A stretch of 61,993 nt of DNA from contig RAYB01000030.1 in NCBI GenBank assembly GCA_003669055.1, forward strand, positions 1 through 61,993. The letters are read 5' to 3'. How positions within the stretch are numbered: the stretch's first letter is position 1; each line of letters opens with the position of its first letter. Positions 25,537 through 33,822 of this stretch are shown here, in pieces. The notes below the pieces were generated by a model that did no database searches, was not told where the DNA came from, and was given only the letters and a program-made list of their open reading frames with translations. This DNA is from a bacterium 1XD21-70 (GTDB lineage Bacteria; Bacillota; Clostridia; Lachnospirales; Lachnospiraceae). A program made the position numbers and the translations under genes.

Positions 25537-26691
25537 ATGGTAAAGGAAACCCTGGAATCCATGTTGGATTTCTTCCTGGACGAGCATTTGCAGCAATTGG
25601 TTTTCAGCAACCCGGCAGGAAAGGACGGGCTCTCTAAGGTAAAAGTCCGCCCGGTGATGCTTAAGGGCGAGTTGAAATTCCAGGCAGAGGAACTGTCGGG
25701 AAAGCAGGCCTTCCACCATAACCTTTCCGGCGAAGAAGCAAAGGAATATGCAAAAGGCCTGCTGACAGGGAAATTCCGGCAGGCTGAGGCATCTTCCCAA
25801 TTGGGAAGCGCCACGGTATTGGTGGCAAAAAAAGGCAGCATGACCGTCAAGGTAAAGCGCGCGGCGCAGCCATGTGGAAAGGAGGCCGCGCTTTTCCACA
25901 ACCGGCAGAAACAGTATGTTTTAAAAGAGGGGATCCCGGTTCCCTTTTTGGTGGACCTGGGGGTGATGACCGCCGAGGGAGAGGTAGTCCGCGCCCGTTA
26001 CGCCAAGTTCCGCCAGGTCAACCGTTTCCTGGAATTTATCGAGGACGTCCTGCCGAAACTCAGCAAAACGAAGGAAAATACTATCCTTGATTTCGGGTGC
26101 GGGAAATCGTATCTGACCTTTGCCATGTACCACTACCTAAACCAGGTGAAAGGGTACCCGGTCCGGATCATCGGCCTGGATTTGAAAAAGGATGTGGTTG
26201 CCCGCTGCAACCTCCTGGCAGAAAAGTACGGATACGGCAGCTTGGCTTTTTACCATGGAGATATTGCAGATTATGAAGAGGCAGGCCAGGTGGATATGGT
26301 GGTAACCCTCCATGCCTGCGATACGGCTACCGATTATGCGCTGGCAAAGGCAGTCCGCTGGAAGGCAAAGGTGATCCTGTCTGTGCCCTGCTGCCAGCAT
26401 GAACTGAACCGGCAGATGGCAAATGACCTGATGAAGCCCGTATTCTCTTATGGCGTCATCAAGGAGCGGATGGCGGCGCTCTATACGGATGCGCTGCGGG
26501 CAGAATTCCTGGAGGGGGAAGGCTACCGGACCCAGATCCTGGAATTCATTGATATGGAGCATACCCCCAAAAACCTCCTCATCCGTGCGGTAAGGGAAGG
26601 GAAAAGAAAGGAAAACCAGGAGCAGATCCGGCAGCTGACAGACTTCTTGCAGGTGGAACCCATGTTGGGAAAACTCCTGGGATTTAAATGA
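25537..26691 (+). CDS. SAM-dependent methyltransferase
   Basis: A 384-residue class I methyltransferase. The SAM motif I is ILDFGCGKSYLTFAMY (about residues 188-203), GLDLKKDVVARC is motif II, and VTLHACDTATDYAL with SVPCCQHELN near residues 255-290 resembles the catalytic section of the GSTCD-like branch, which is assigned to RNA or unknown substrates. The N-terminal 170 residues are a separate domain of unknown role. The gene ends 8 nt inside tmcAL, which runs the other way, so the two 3' ends overlap. Confidence 0.8.
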   Translation: MVKETLESMLDFFLDEHLQQLVFSNPAGKDGLSKVKVRPVMLKGELKFQAEELSGKQAFHHNLSGEEAKEYAKGLLTGKFRQAEASSQLGSATVLVAKKGSMTVKVKRAAQPCGKEAALFHNRQKQYVLKEGIPVPFLVDLGVMTAEGEVVRARYAKFRQVNRFLEFIEDVLPKLSKTKENTILDFGCGKSYLTFAMYHYLNQVKGYPVRIIGLDLKKDVVARCNLLAEKYGYGSLAFYHGDIADYEEAGQVDMVVTLHACDTATDYALAKAVRWKAKVILSVPCCQHELNRQMANDLMKPVFSYGVIKERMAALYTDALRAEFLEGEGYRTQILEFIDMEHTPKNLLIRAVREGKRKENQEQIRQLTDFLQVEPMLGKLLGFK

Positions 26692-27913
26692 CCACCACGG
26701 AACTGGTATACTCGTTTGGCAGCCCCTGCCCGCTCTTGGCAAAGACTACCGACTGGTATAAATGGGAAGCATGAAAATCCATCTGTAGCATGGCAAGGCC
26801 GTCGGCGTCCAGGATTTTATGGGCGTCGGCGGTCTTTGTCACCAGCGGAAGATGCGACCTGCGTTTTAACTGCTTTAAGAGCACAGCAGACTGGCGGCGG
26901 AAACCAAGGACTCGGGCGTAACGGACATAGTCCTGGTCTTTGTAATGCAGAGCCTGGCCTGAGGTGATGCCAAGCATCAGATGCAGCAAAGCCCGGCTGA
27001 TGCGGGTATAGGTGTAGCTGCGCGTTTTTAGCTGCATCACCCGGCCGGAAAAGGTTGACCAGTTAAGCACTTGACGCCCTAACCGGGAGGCAAGTTCCGG
27101 CGACATGTCCGCATAGCAGGCAAAAACATCTTCCTTTCCGTTTTTAGACAGTTCCAGGAGGCGGGCATTCAGCAGTGCAGTAAAGTCATCCGAAAAGATA
27201 GGCACCGAATCCGCAAGGATCCGGGAAACGGCTGTGGGAACCTGGGACTTTGCCATGGAGAAATTGTTTTCCCGGATAGCCTTTCGTATGGCAGAAGCGG
27301 AAGCGGCAACCCCCACGCCTGCCGGGCCGGTCTCATGGTATCCCTGCCCGGTACGGCGGACGGCGACAGGGGTGATGGCGCTGCCGCGCCGCTTTAATGC
27401 TTTCAGGTATTCGATTGCCAGGATGTTGTTCGGGGCGGACAGAGACAGCCCTTGCTGCGGGAAATACGGCTTTAAGGCGGCGGCACGGGCTTTGGGGAAG
27501 GGCATCCCCTCCCTTAAGCACTCCTGCAGGCGGCGGGAAAAATCCTCTGGTTCCTCCTTTAGCAGGTCAGCGGCCCGGGAAAGTTCCCCGCAGTCTCCGG
27601 ATTCGCTCCCAAACCCCAGCATGTCTACCACCCCCAGGCGGTCAAACAAAGCCACCCCGCAGGAGGCGAAGTCCTCGGCGCTGCTGGTGGCAAAGCAGAC
27701 AGGAAGTTCTAATACCAGGTCCACGCCAGCGGACAGAGCCATCCGGGCACGGGTATATTTGTCATAGATTGCGGGCTTGCCCCGCTGGACAAAATCTCCG
27801 CTCATGGCGGCAATGATAAAGCTGTCCCCTGCCTGGGCACGGAGTTTTTGAAGCTGGTATAGATGGCCGTTGTGAAACGGGTTGTATTCTGCGATGATAC
27901 CGATCGTTTTCAT
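26684..27913 (-). CDS. tmcAL: tRNA(Met) cytidine acetate ligase
   Basis: A 409-residue nucleotidyltransferase-fold enzyme (formerly YlbM). It makes N4-acetylcytidine at the wobble base of elongator tRNA-Met from acetate and ATP. Signatures: GIIAEYNPFHNGHLYQL (ATP site HxGH), MSGDFVQRGKPAIYDK and LGFGSESGD. Full length. Read from its own promoter (27970-27998), divergent from the acetate operon, which would supply or remove acetate; whether this is meaningful is inference. Confidence 0.93.
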   Translation of the reverse strand: MKTIGIIAEYNPFHNGHLYQLQKLRAQAGDSFIIAAMSGDFVQRGKPAIYDKYTRARMALSAGVDLVLELPVCFATSSAEDFASCGVALFDRLGVVDMLGFGSESGDCGELSRAADLLKEEPEDFSRRLQECLREGMPFPKARAAALKPYFPQQGLSLSAPNNILAIEYLKALKRRGSAITPVAVRRTGQGYHETGPAGVGVAASASAIRKAIRENNFSMAKSQVPTAVSRILADSVPIFSDDFTALLNARLLELSKNGKEDVFACYADMSPELASRLGRQVLNWSTFSGRVMQLKTRSYTYTRISRALLHLMLGITSGQALHYKDQDYVRYARVLGFRRQSAVLLKQLKRRSHLPLVTKTADAHKILDADGLAMLQMDFHASHLYQSVVFAKSGQGLPNEYTSSVVVI

Positions 27914-27969
27914 GGGAAATCCCTTTCCATGGCATTAAATTAGCGGCAAAAATATTCCATAATAAAAGT

Positions 27970-27998
27970 ATTATACCTATGTTTACCAAAAAATGCAA
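27970..27998 (-). promoter_or_regulatory. tmcAL promoter
   Basis: On the minus strand TTGCAT (27993-27998), a 17-nt spacer and TATAAT (27970-27975), about 57 nt before the start codon. Confidence 0.7.
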
Positions 27999-28017
27999 AT
28001 TTGTACCAGGGAAAGGC

Positions 28018-28046
28018 TTGAAAAATTTGTGTAAAACCAATAGAAT
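28018..28046 (+). promoter_or_regulatory. pduL-ackA promoter
   Basis: TTGAAA (28018-28023), 17 nt and TAGAAT (28041-28046). It lies 63 nt ahead of the pduL start, facing away from tmcAL. Confidence 0.65.
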
Positions 28047-28108
28047 ATGTGTAAGATCGTTTTATGGGTCTAAATTTTTGTAAGAACAAAGATAGGAGAA
28101 GAAAACGT

Positions 28109-28678
28109 ATGAAATTCATGGTAGAAACATCCGCACGTCATGTACATCTGAGCACAGCAGATTTAGCAACCCTGTTTGGTGACGGGTATGAACTGACCAA
28201 GAAAAAAGATTTGTCCCAGCCAGGGCAGTTTGCCTGTGAGGAACGCGTGACGATTGTCGGGCCGAAGAAGGAACTGAAAGGGGTATCCGTGTTAGGGCCG
28301 GTCAGGAAGCAGACACAGGTAGAACTTTCCATGACGGATGCCCGTTCCATCGGCATCGCGGCACCGATCCGTGAGTCCGGGGTATTGGAGGGCAGCGGCG
28401 CCTGCAAGATCGTCGGGCCGAATGGCGAGATCGAGATCAGCGAGGGCGTGATCGTCGCCCAGCGCCACATCCATGCAACGGTGGCTGACGGCGAGGCGTT
28501 AGGCGTAAAGAACGGCGATATTGTATCCGTCAAGATTGACAGTGACGGAAGAAGCTTAGTCTTCGGCGATGTAGTGGTCCGTGTCAGCGATTCCTATGCC
28601 CTTGCCATGCACATCGATACCGATGAGTCCAACGCTGCGGCCTGCCCGAGGGATGCCCAGGGCAAGATCGTAAAATAA
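28109..28678 (+). CDS. pduL: Phosphate acyltransferase, PduL type
   Basis: A 189-residue PduL. It exchanges CoA and phosphate on acetyl or propionyl groups and replaces Pta, to which it is unrelated. The zinc-binding signatures are SARHVHLS near the N-terminus and VIVAQRHIHA in the second half; LGPVRKQTQVELSMTDARSI is also typical. I start at 28109, preceded by AGGAGA; the frame is open back to 28064. No encapsulation peptide or shell-protein gene is nearby, so it works in the cytosol with the acetate kinase 56 nt downstream. Confidence 0.92.
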   Translation: MKFMVETSARHVHLSTADLATLFGDGYELTKKKDLSQPGQFACEERVTIVGPKKELKGVSVLGPVRKQTQVELSMTDARSIGIAAPIRESGVLEGSGACKIVGPNGEIEISEGVIVAQRHIHATVADGEALGVKNGDIVSVKIDSDGRSLVFGDVVVRVSDSYALAMHIDTDESNAAACPRDAQGKIVK

Positions 28679-28733
28679 AGAGAGGCTCTTTGCCATCAAA
28701 ATATTTATAGCAAATGAAGGAGAACGCAAAACC

Positions 28734-29930
28734 ATGAAAATTTTAGTAGTAAACTGTGGCAGTTCATCTTTAAAGTATCAGCTGATTGACATGGACAATG
28801 AGAGCGTGATTGCCAAGGGCCTGTGCGAGCGGATCGGAATCGAAGGCTCCAAGCTTACCCATCAGCCCGCAGATAAGGACAAGTATGTGGTGGAAAGCCC
28901 CATGCCTGACCATAAGGTTGCCATCCAGCTTGTCATGGATGCCCTGCAGGACAAGGAGCATGGCGTGATTGCCAGCGTGGATGAGATCTCGGCGATCGGG
29001 CACCGGGTGCTGCATGGCGGAACCACCTATAGTGAATCGATCGTGGTGGACGAGGATGTAAAGCGGGTGATCCGTGAGTGCTTTGACTTAGGGCCTTTGC
29101 ACAACCCGGCCAACCTGATGGGGATCGAAGCCTGCGAGGCTGCCATGCCCGGCAAGGCCAACGTGGCAGTATGGGATACCGGATTTGGCATGGCCATGCC
29201 GGAGAAAGCCTACCTGTATGCGATTCCCCACGAGTATTATGAGAAATACGGCGTCCGCCGCTACGGCTTCCACGGGACGAGCCATATGTTCGTATCTGGA
29301 GAAGCGATCAAGTTCGGCAATTTAGATCCTAAGAATGCCAAGGTGATCGTCTGCCATTTGGGCAACGGGGCAAGCATCTCTGCTTCCATCGGCGGCAAGT
29401 GCGTGGACACCAGCATGGGCCTGACCCCTCTGGAGGGACTGATCATGGGCACCAGGAGCGGTGACATCGACCCGGCAGTCGTGCAGTACATCTGCAACAA
29501 GGAGAACCGGGATGTCAATGATGTCTTGAATATCCTCAACAAAAAATCCGGTGTGCTTGGTATGAGCGGCGGGGTTTCCAGCGATTTCCGCGACATCGGG
29601 GCAGCCAAGGACGGGGGCAACCACCTGGCTGAGGTGGCATTGGAAGCGTTTATTTACCGGGTTGCCAAATACATTGGTGCTTACACAGCTGCCATGAACG
29701 GTGTCGATGCCATCGCCTTCACTGCCGGTGTCGGCGAGAACGACAAGGCGGCAAGAAAAGAAATCTGCGATTACCTGGGATACCTGGGTGTGAAGATCGA
29801 TGACCAAGCCAATGACGTGAGGGGGAAGAATGCCGTGATCTCTGCCCCGGACTCCAAGGTGAAAGTAATGCTCCTTCCCACCAACGAGGAACTTGCCATT
29901 GCGAGGGAAACCAAGAGGCTGACCGAGTAA
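28734..29930 (+). CDS. ackA: Acetate kinase
   Basis: A 398-residue kinase that makes acetate and ATP from acetyl phosphate, the second half of the fermentative route started by PduL. Signatures: MKILVVNCGSSSLKYQL, RYGFHGTSHMFVS, HLGNGASISA and TAGVGEND. Full length. It follows pduL after 55 nt and shares its promoter. Confidence 0.97.
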   Translation: MKILVVNCGSSSLKYQLIDMDNESVIAKGLCERIGIEGSKLTHQPADKDKYVVESPMPDHKVAIQLVMDALQDKEHGVIASVDEISAIGHRVLHGGTTYSESIVVDEDVKRVIRECFDLGPLHNPANLMGIEACEAAMPGKANVAVWDTGFGMAMPEKAYLYAIPHEYYEKYGVRRYGFHGTSHMFVSGEAIKFGNLDPKNAKVIVCHLGNGASISASIGGKCVDTSMGLTPLEGLIMGTRSGDIDPAVVQYICNKENRDVNDVLNILNKKSGVLGMSGGVSSDFRDIGAAKDGGNHLAEVALEAFIYRVAKYIGAYTAAMNGVDAIAFTAGVGENDKAARKEICDYLGYLGVKIDDQANDVRGKNAVISAPDSKVKVMLLPTNEELAIARETKRLTE

Positions 29931-29950
29931 ACGATACCATAAAAAGGCAC

Positions 29951-29991
29951 GCCTGCCTTGCCGGCGGGGATTCCCCCAAAGCAAGGCAGGC
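29951..29991 (+). terminator. Stem-loop after ackA
   Basis: GCCTGCCTTGC (29951-29961) and GCAAGGCAGGC (29981-29991) form a perfect 11-bp stem. No T-run follows, so it may be a weak terminator, or a processing or stability element ahead of the transpeptidase gene. Confidence 0.55.
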
Positions 29992-30033
29992 TGTCTGCCT
30001 GTTGGGAACATGCCAAAAGGCAGGAGAAAAAAT

Positions 30034-30837
30034 ATGAGAAAAGGACTGTTATGGCTGTCAGCCATATTGCTGGCCTGCAGCGCGCCCCAAATGGCTGTCC
30101 CTGCCATGGCGTCCCAGGTGGTTACTGCGGGTTCGGCAAGCGGCGGCAAAACAGAATCAGGGCCTCACCAGAAAAAACGGGAGCCCTTTGAGGCGGATCG
30201 TTTCGTGCTGCCCCCAACAGCACGGGTATTGGTTGTGGTAGAAGGGACAGAAGGCAGCAGCTGCCGGGTCTATGCCTATGAGAAAATACCGGAAAGCGGA
30301 CCCGGGTGGATCCCAAGGGTAGATACTGCCGGTATTTTAGGGCATAACGGGATGAGCAACCACCGGACTGCCGGAGACAAGACAACACCGATCGGAGTAT
30401 TCCAGATGAATACGCCGTTTGGGCAGGATGAGCCGTTAGAGGGATTTCCGGGCAATTATATTCAGGTAACGGAAAACCATGTCTGGGAATCAGAGACGAA
30501 CCGTTTGCAGGCTGGCAGCATGAAGGACGGGGAACGCGTAGGAACCAAGGCTTATGCAGGATATTATGATTATGTCCTGGATGCGGGCTACAATATCCAT
30601 GCCGTCCCGGCAAAAGGGGCCGCATTGTTCCTCCATTGCCAGGCAGAGGGGGCTGCCGGGACTGCCGGCTGCGTGGCAATACCTAAGGACCAGATGGCAG
30701 TTATTATGCTTTTGTACGGAAAATACGGCGATGGTGCCTGTTATATCGCCCAGGCGCCGGAAGGGACTTTTCCCCTGATTTACGATTCCTATGGGACGAA
30801 TAACGGGCTTTCGCCGGAAGGAGATTTTGGGATTTGA
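30034..30837 (+). CDS. Secreted L,D-transpeptidase-like protein
   Basis: A 267-residue protein with a signal peptide (RKGLLWLSAILLACSA, cleavage near AMA-SQ, about residue 26). The YkuD-type catalytic block is HCQAEG followed by GTAGCVAIP, with His and Cys as in the HXnGC active site, though the usual SHGCVR reads TAGCVA. The family makes 3-3 cross-links in peptidoglycan or attaches proteins to it. Outside the membrane. I start at 30034, because AGGAG lies 9 nt upstream; an ATG at 30010 lacks a site. Confidence 0.82.
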   Translation: MRKGLLWLSAILLACSAPQMAVPAMASQVVTAGSASGGKTESGPHQKKREPFEADRFVLPPTARVLVVVEGTEGSSCRVYAYEKIPESGPGWIPRVDTAGILGHNGMSNHRTAGDKTTPIGVFQMNTPFGQDEPLEGFPGNYIQVTENHVWESETNRLQAGSMKDGERVGTKAYAGYYDYVLDAGYNIHAVPAKGAALFLHCQAEGAAGTAGCVAIPKDQMAVIMLLYGKYGDGACYIAQAPEGTFPLIYDSYGTNNGLSPEGDFGI

Positions 30838-30875
30838 GCATATTTGAAAAAATTCCTGAAAATCCCGAAAATTTG

Positions 30876-30904
30876 TTGACAAAATGAATTTGCCTATGTA
30901 TAAT
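30876..30904 (+). promoter_or_regulatory. yceD-rpmF promoter
   Basis: A perfect TTGACA (30876-30881), 17-nt spacer and perfect TATAAT (30899-30904), one of the strongest promoters in the window, 27 nt before the yceD start. Confidence 0.9.
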
Positions 30905-30931
30905 ATTTTAGGTGCGTATTAGGAGAATAAT

Positions 30932-31459
30932 ATGCAGATTAATTTAACAGAGCTGTTTTCCGTAGAAGGAAAAGAGAAGGCCTACACGGCAGAGATTGAG
31001 ATGGATCATTTCCAGGCTCCCGGTGGAGTCCTGGCAGTGGTTTCTAAGGAACCGGCAGTTTTCCGGATCCGGAACCTGGGAGGTAAGAAGCTTTTGTTGG
31101 AGGGGAGTGCGTCACTTGTGCTCCGGATTCCCTGCAGCAGATGCTTGGAGCCGGTTGATGTACCTTTTAAGCTGGACATCATGCAGGAACTGGATATGGA
31201 AGCATCGGACGCAGAACGTGTGGAAGAACTCGACGAACAGCCCTATGTGAGCGGTTATTATCTGGATGTAGACCAGTTGATCAGCAATGAACTGATGCTT
31301 AGCCTGCCTATGAAGGTATTGTGCAGGGAAGAATGCAGGGGGATTTGCAATCGGTGTGGCATGAACTTAAACCATGGGAATTGCTCCTGTGAGGAAGGTT
31401 CACCGGATCCGAGGATGTCGGTAATCCAGGATATATTTCAACAGTTTAAGGAGGTGTAA
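30932..31459 (+). CDS. yceD: YceD family protein (DUF177)
   Basis: A 175-residue protein of DUF177. Family members help large-subunit rRNA accumulation and are nearly always directly ahead of rpmF. Two Cys pairs are seen (RIPCSRCLEPVDV, CREECRGICNRCGMNLN), the second typical of the Firmicute and actinobacterial forms. Preceded by AGGAG. It leads into rpmF after 3 nt. Confidence 0.9.
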   Translation: MQINLTELFSVEGKEKAYTAEIEMDHFQAPGGVLAVVSKEPAVFRIRNLGGKKLLLEGSASLVLRIPCSRCLEPVDVPFKLDIMQELDMEASDAERVEELDEQPYVSGYYLDVDQLISNELMLSLPMKVLCREECRGICNRCGMNLNHGNCSCEEGSPDPRMSVIQDIFQQFKEV

Positions 31460-31462
31460 GCC

Positions 31463-31645
31463 ATGTCGATCTGTCCGAAGAACCGGTCTTCCAAAGCCAG
31501 AAGGGATAAGCGCAGAGCCAATTGGAAAATGGGCGCTGTGAACCTGGTGAAGTGTAGCAAGTGCGGTGCTTTAATGATGCCCCACAGGGTGTGCAAGGCC
31601 TGCGGCAGCTACAACAAGAAAGAAATCGTCAGCGTTGAAGATTAA
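31463..31645 (+). CDS. rpmF: 50S ribosomal protein L32
   Basis: A 60-residue zinc-ribbon ribosomal protein: CPKNRSSKARRDKRRAN at the start, then CSKCGALMMPHRVCKAC with the two CxxC pairs. Part of the large subunit near the peptidyl-transferase region. Very strong AAGGAGGTG site. In related genomes plsX usually follows; here it is about 19.7 kb away. Confidence 0.97.
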   Translation: MSICPKNRSSKARRDKRRANWKMGAVNLVKCSKCGALMMPHRVCKACGSYNKKEIVSVED

Positions 31646-31683
31646 GATCTGAAAGATCATCAAAACTGAAAAAGTTAAGGACA

Positions 31684-31716
31684 AGGGGCTTCTGGGGATT
31701 TTCCTCAGGAGCTTTT
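31684..31716 (+). terminator. Terminator after rpmF
   Basis: A 15-bp stem (31684-31698 with 31702-31716) with several G-U pairs and a TTT loop, followed by GTTTACA. It ends the yceD-rpmF unit and marks the left side of the insertion. Confidence 0.75.
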
Positions 31717-31918
31717 GTTTACATAAAATGACAAAAGCCTAAAATTACAAAATATTTTGTGAAGAACATAAGAAAGGCTTTCCTGGAAAGGCAGGGGAAA
31801 AACAGTGAAATTTTATAAACTACAATCCTTCCGAAAACCCCGCAGGAAATTGAGAGGGCACTTATTTACGTGGCCTTAATGATTGCAGAAGAACCGTTGG
31901 CAGAGTTTGCCGACCTTT

Positions 31919-31949
31919 TGGAATTCCCAAAAAGTGTACTTTTTGGGAA
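31919..31949. repeat. Palindromic repeat, copy 1
   Basis: TTCCCAAAAAGT (31924-31935) and ACTTTTTGGGAA (31938-31949) form a perfect 12-bp stem with only two bases between. The stretch starting TGGAATTCCCAAAAAGT recurs 127 nt downstream. Confidence 0.75.
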
Positions 31950-32045
31950 TCCTGCAATTACTACAAATGACATCTTACTTTAACATAATATCGTCAGATT
32001 TTCAAGAATCTTAATCACTTTTCTTATGGATTTTTACCCATTATC

Positions 32046-32072
32046 TGGAATTCCCAAAAAGTACACTTTTTG
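32046..32072. repeat. Palindromic repeat, copy 2
   Basis: Repeats TGGAATTCCCAAAAAGT and then ACTTTTTG, differing from copy 1 only in the central two bases (AC in place of GT) within the shared stretch. Here the outer arm has decayed, leaving CAAAAAGT paired with ACTTTTTG. Confidence 0.75.
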
Positions 32073-32131
32073 AAAATAACAGGGAAAAACCTGCAAAATA
32101 GAGAGAACCAGGCCAAAGGAAAGGAGAACAG

Positions 32132-33466
32132 GTGGCGCCAGATACCATATGCAAAACGGTTCACCAGTACAGCAAAGAGCCGATTCCTGATGAACAGATG
32201 GAAAAGCTTATAGCGATTGCAAAAGACTGCTGCACGGTGAAAAATTATGTATATACCCGTTATGGAGGAAAAGGGAGCCTGTCCAAACTCTACCCTGGTT
32301 ACACTGTACAAAACGAGATGACAAAATGCGGGCTGCGCATGCAGCTGGGATTGCCATCCGTATATTTTTATCTGGCCGTATTTGACGCATTGGCAGATAT
32401 TAAAAGCCAATGGACAAGAACCAAGGCCAAGGTAACGGAACTGGCAGGTAAGAATGAAGGGCTTTCTGAGCCGGAGAAGCATTATCTCCGATTTGTACTA
32501 AAGGTCAGCGGGGCTTTTGAGGCTGTTTTGAATGAGGAGCCGGTTCATCTGGATACGGAAATGCAGCAGCAGTATGAGAAGCTGGCCAGAGAAATAGACA
32601 AGGAACATCTGAACCGCTATCTGTGCCGGCAGGTACGCAAATACCACAAGCGGCAGCATACAGAAATGGCAGAGGGATTTTCCCTGTCTTTTAAAGCTTA
32701 CCGCTACAAAGACCATGGAATCTATCTTGCCACAAAAGAAAAGCGCAAACGGATCTTTGTACCATTGACCGATCATAACCAGTATGATTCTCAGATTTAT
32801 ATTAAGCTTTTTCCAGAAGAGAAACGCTTGGAGATTCGGGTGCCGGTGAAGGTGGCAGTCAGGGTTCATGATGATTACACCAGGCAGATAGGGATGTCGG
32901 TCGGACTTCTTACCATGCTGACAACGCACGAAGGCCACAGATATGGAGAAAAGCTGGGGGAATATCAGCTGGAATATTCTGACTGGATTCGGGAACAGAC
33001 CAGAAGCTATAACCATAACCGGCAGAACAATCCGGGACGGAAAAAGTACCATGCCAGGAAGAGACGGTATGAGGAAGGCCTGCACAGCTATATCAACCAG
33101 GAACTGAACCGTTTCCTGAAGACAGAGAAGCCGGAGATTATCTGGATCCCAAAGCTTCCTAGGCCGCAGGCAGGCGGCGCCAGCAGCAGGCTGAATCACA
33201 TGGCCGCCCTCTGGCAGCGGGGGTATATCCGAAAACGATTGCTGCAGAAATGTCAGGAGCAGTCCATAACCATTGTGGAAGTATTTGGCAGGAATGTCAG
33301 CAGAGAATGCAGCTATTGCGGGACTATGGGAAAGAAGGAGAAAGGGCAATTCATCTGTCCCTCCTGCGGATATCAGACCGATGACAGGATCAATGCGGCA
33401 CAGAATGCCCGGAAACGGGGGATTCTTTTAGCGAACAGAGATTACAATACGGAATTGGAAAAATAA
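32132..33466 (+). CDS. TnpB-family protein with replaced RuvC catalytic residues
   Basis: A 444-residue IS605 OrfB/TnpB homologue. The C-terminal zinc ribbon is intact (CSYC at 393-396, CPSC at 409-412). The RuvC sites are not. Site I, normally GIDLG, reads GMSVG, with Ser256 for Asp. Site II, normally IEDL, reads IPKL, with Pro340 for Glu. Site III, normally DRDxNAA, reads DDRINAA, so Arg419 stands at the usual Asp and the acidic residues are shifted. It should not cut DNA, but could still bind a guide RNA and target, as in TnpB-derived repressors. The GTG start follows AAGGAG 5 nt upstream and the frame is complete, so the gene appears maintained. No TnpA gene is nearby. First gene of the island. 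Confidence 0.85.
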   Translation: MAPDTICKTVHQYSKEPIPDEQMEKLIAIAKDCCTVKNYVYTRYGGKGSLSKLYPGYTVQNEMTKCGLRMQLGLPSVYFYLAVFDALADIKSQWTRTKAKVTELAGKNEGLSEPEKHYLRFVLKVSGAFEAVLNEEPVHLDTEMQQQYEKLAREIDKEHLNRYLCRQVRKYHKRQHTEMAEGFSLSFKAYRYKDHGIYLATKEKRKRIFVPLTDHNQYDSQIYIKLFPEEKRLEIRVPVKVAVRVHDDYTRQIGMSVGLLTMLTTHEGHRYGEKLGEYQLEYSDWIREQTRSYNHNRQNNPGRKKYHARKRRYEEGLHSYINQELNRFLKTEKPEIIWIPKLPRPQAGGASSRLNHMAALWQRGYIRKRLLQKCQEQSITIVEVFGRNVSRECSYCGTMGKKEKGQFICPSCGYQTDDRINAAQNARKRGILLANRDYNTELEK

Positions 33467-33702
33467 TCATAAGAATTGCCTCTTAGCTGAGTTCTGGTGA
33501 TGAGCCGGGATTTTACCGCAAGGACTGAGAGACCAATCATGATAAACCAGTTTAAAGAGCAGCTGGTGATAGAAAAACAACAGTCGGCATTAGAAGGCAG
33601 ATTATGTCTGCGCATTGGATAGGCCAGGACCCTGTGAACAGAAGGACTCCGCGGAGTCTTCTGATGTAGCAGGGAGCGAAGTGGAGAGATCCACATCATC
33701 AA
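33467..33702 (+). ncRNA. Candidate omega-RNA-like scaffold behind the TnpB homologue
   Basis: A 236-nt gene-free stretch directly after the TnpB-like stop codon. It holds a strong hairpin (33640-33662, core GACTCCGCGGAGTC) and a terminal stem GTGGA-GAGA-TCCAC (33681-33694) nested between GAT and ATC, ending CATCATCAA near 33702. TnpB guide RNAs come from just this place, with the guide read from sequence right after the conserved end. The guide would then be about 33703-33722, starting AAGATGACC. The boundaries are inference from structure alone. Confidence 0.5.
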
Positions 33703-33822
33703 AAGATGACCAATATGCCTTATTTAAAATGGATTGAGCACTTGTGGCAGATGGAAATTCAGGCAAGCTATTTGGAGGAATACCATTATGTCCGTATAAC
33801 GGAGTGCGAAAGGACGGAAAAC

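Larger units (their letters stand above)
31717..32131. other. AT-rich gene-free lead of the island with two related palindromes
   Basis: No gene of useful length is seen in these 415 nt. The stretch holds two near-identical palindromic repeats, described separately, and is clearly richer in A and T than rpmF before it. The last bases carry the AAGGAG site of the TnpB-like gene. It may be the left end of the transposon-derived unit. Confidence 0.5.

Noticed and set aside
33706-33822. N-terminal 39-residue extension of the large island protein
   Set aside because: The extension begins within the predicted guide end of the RNA-like tail, has no ribosome binding site and no family likeness; the start at 33823 has both.
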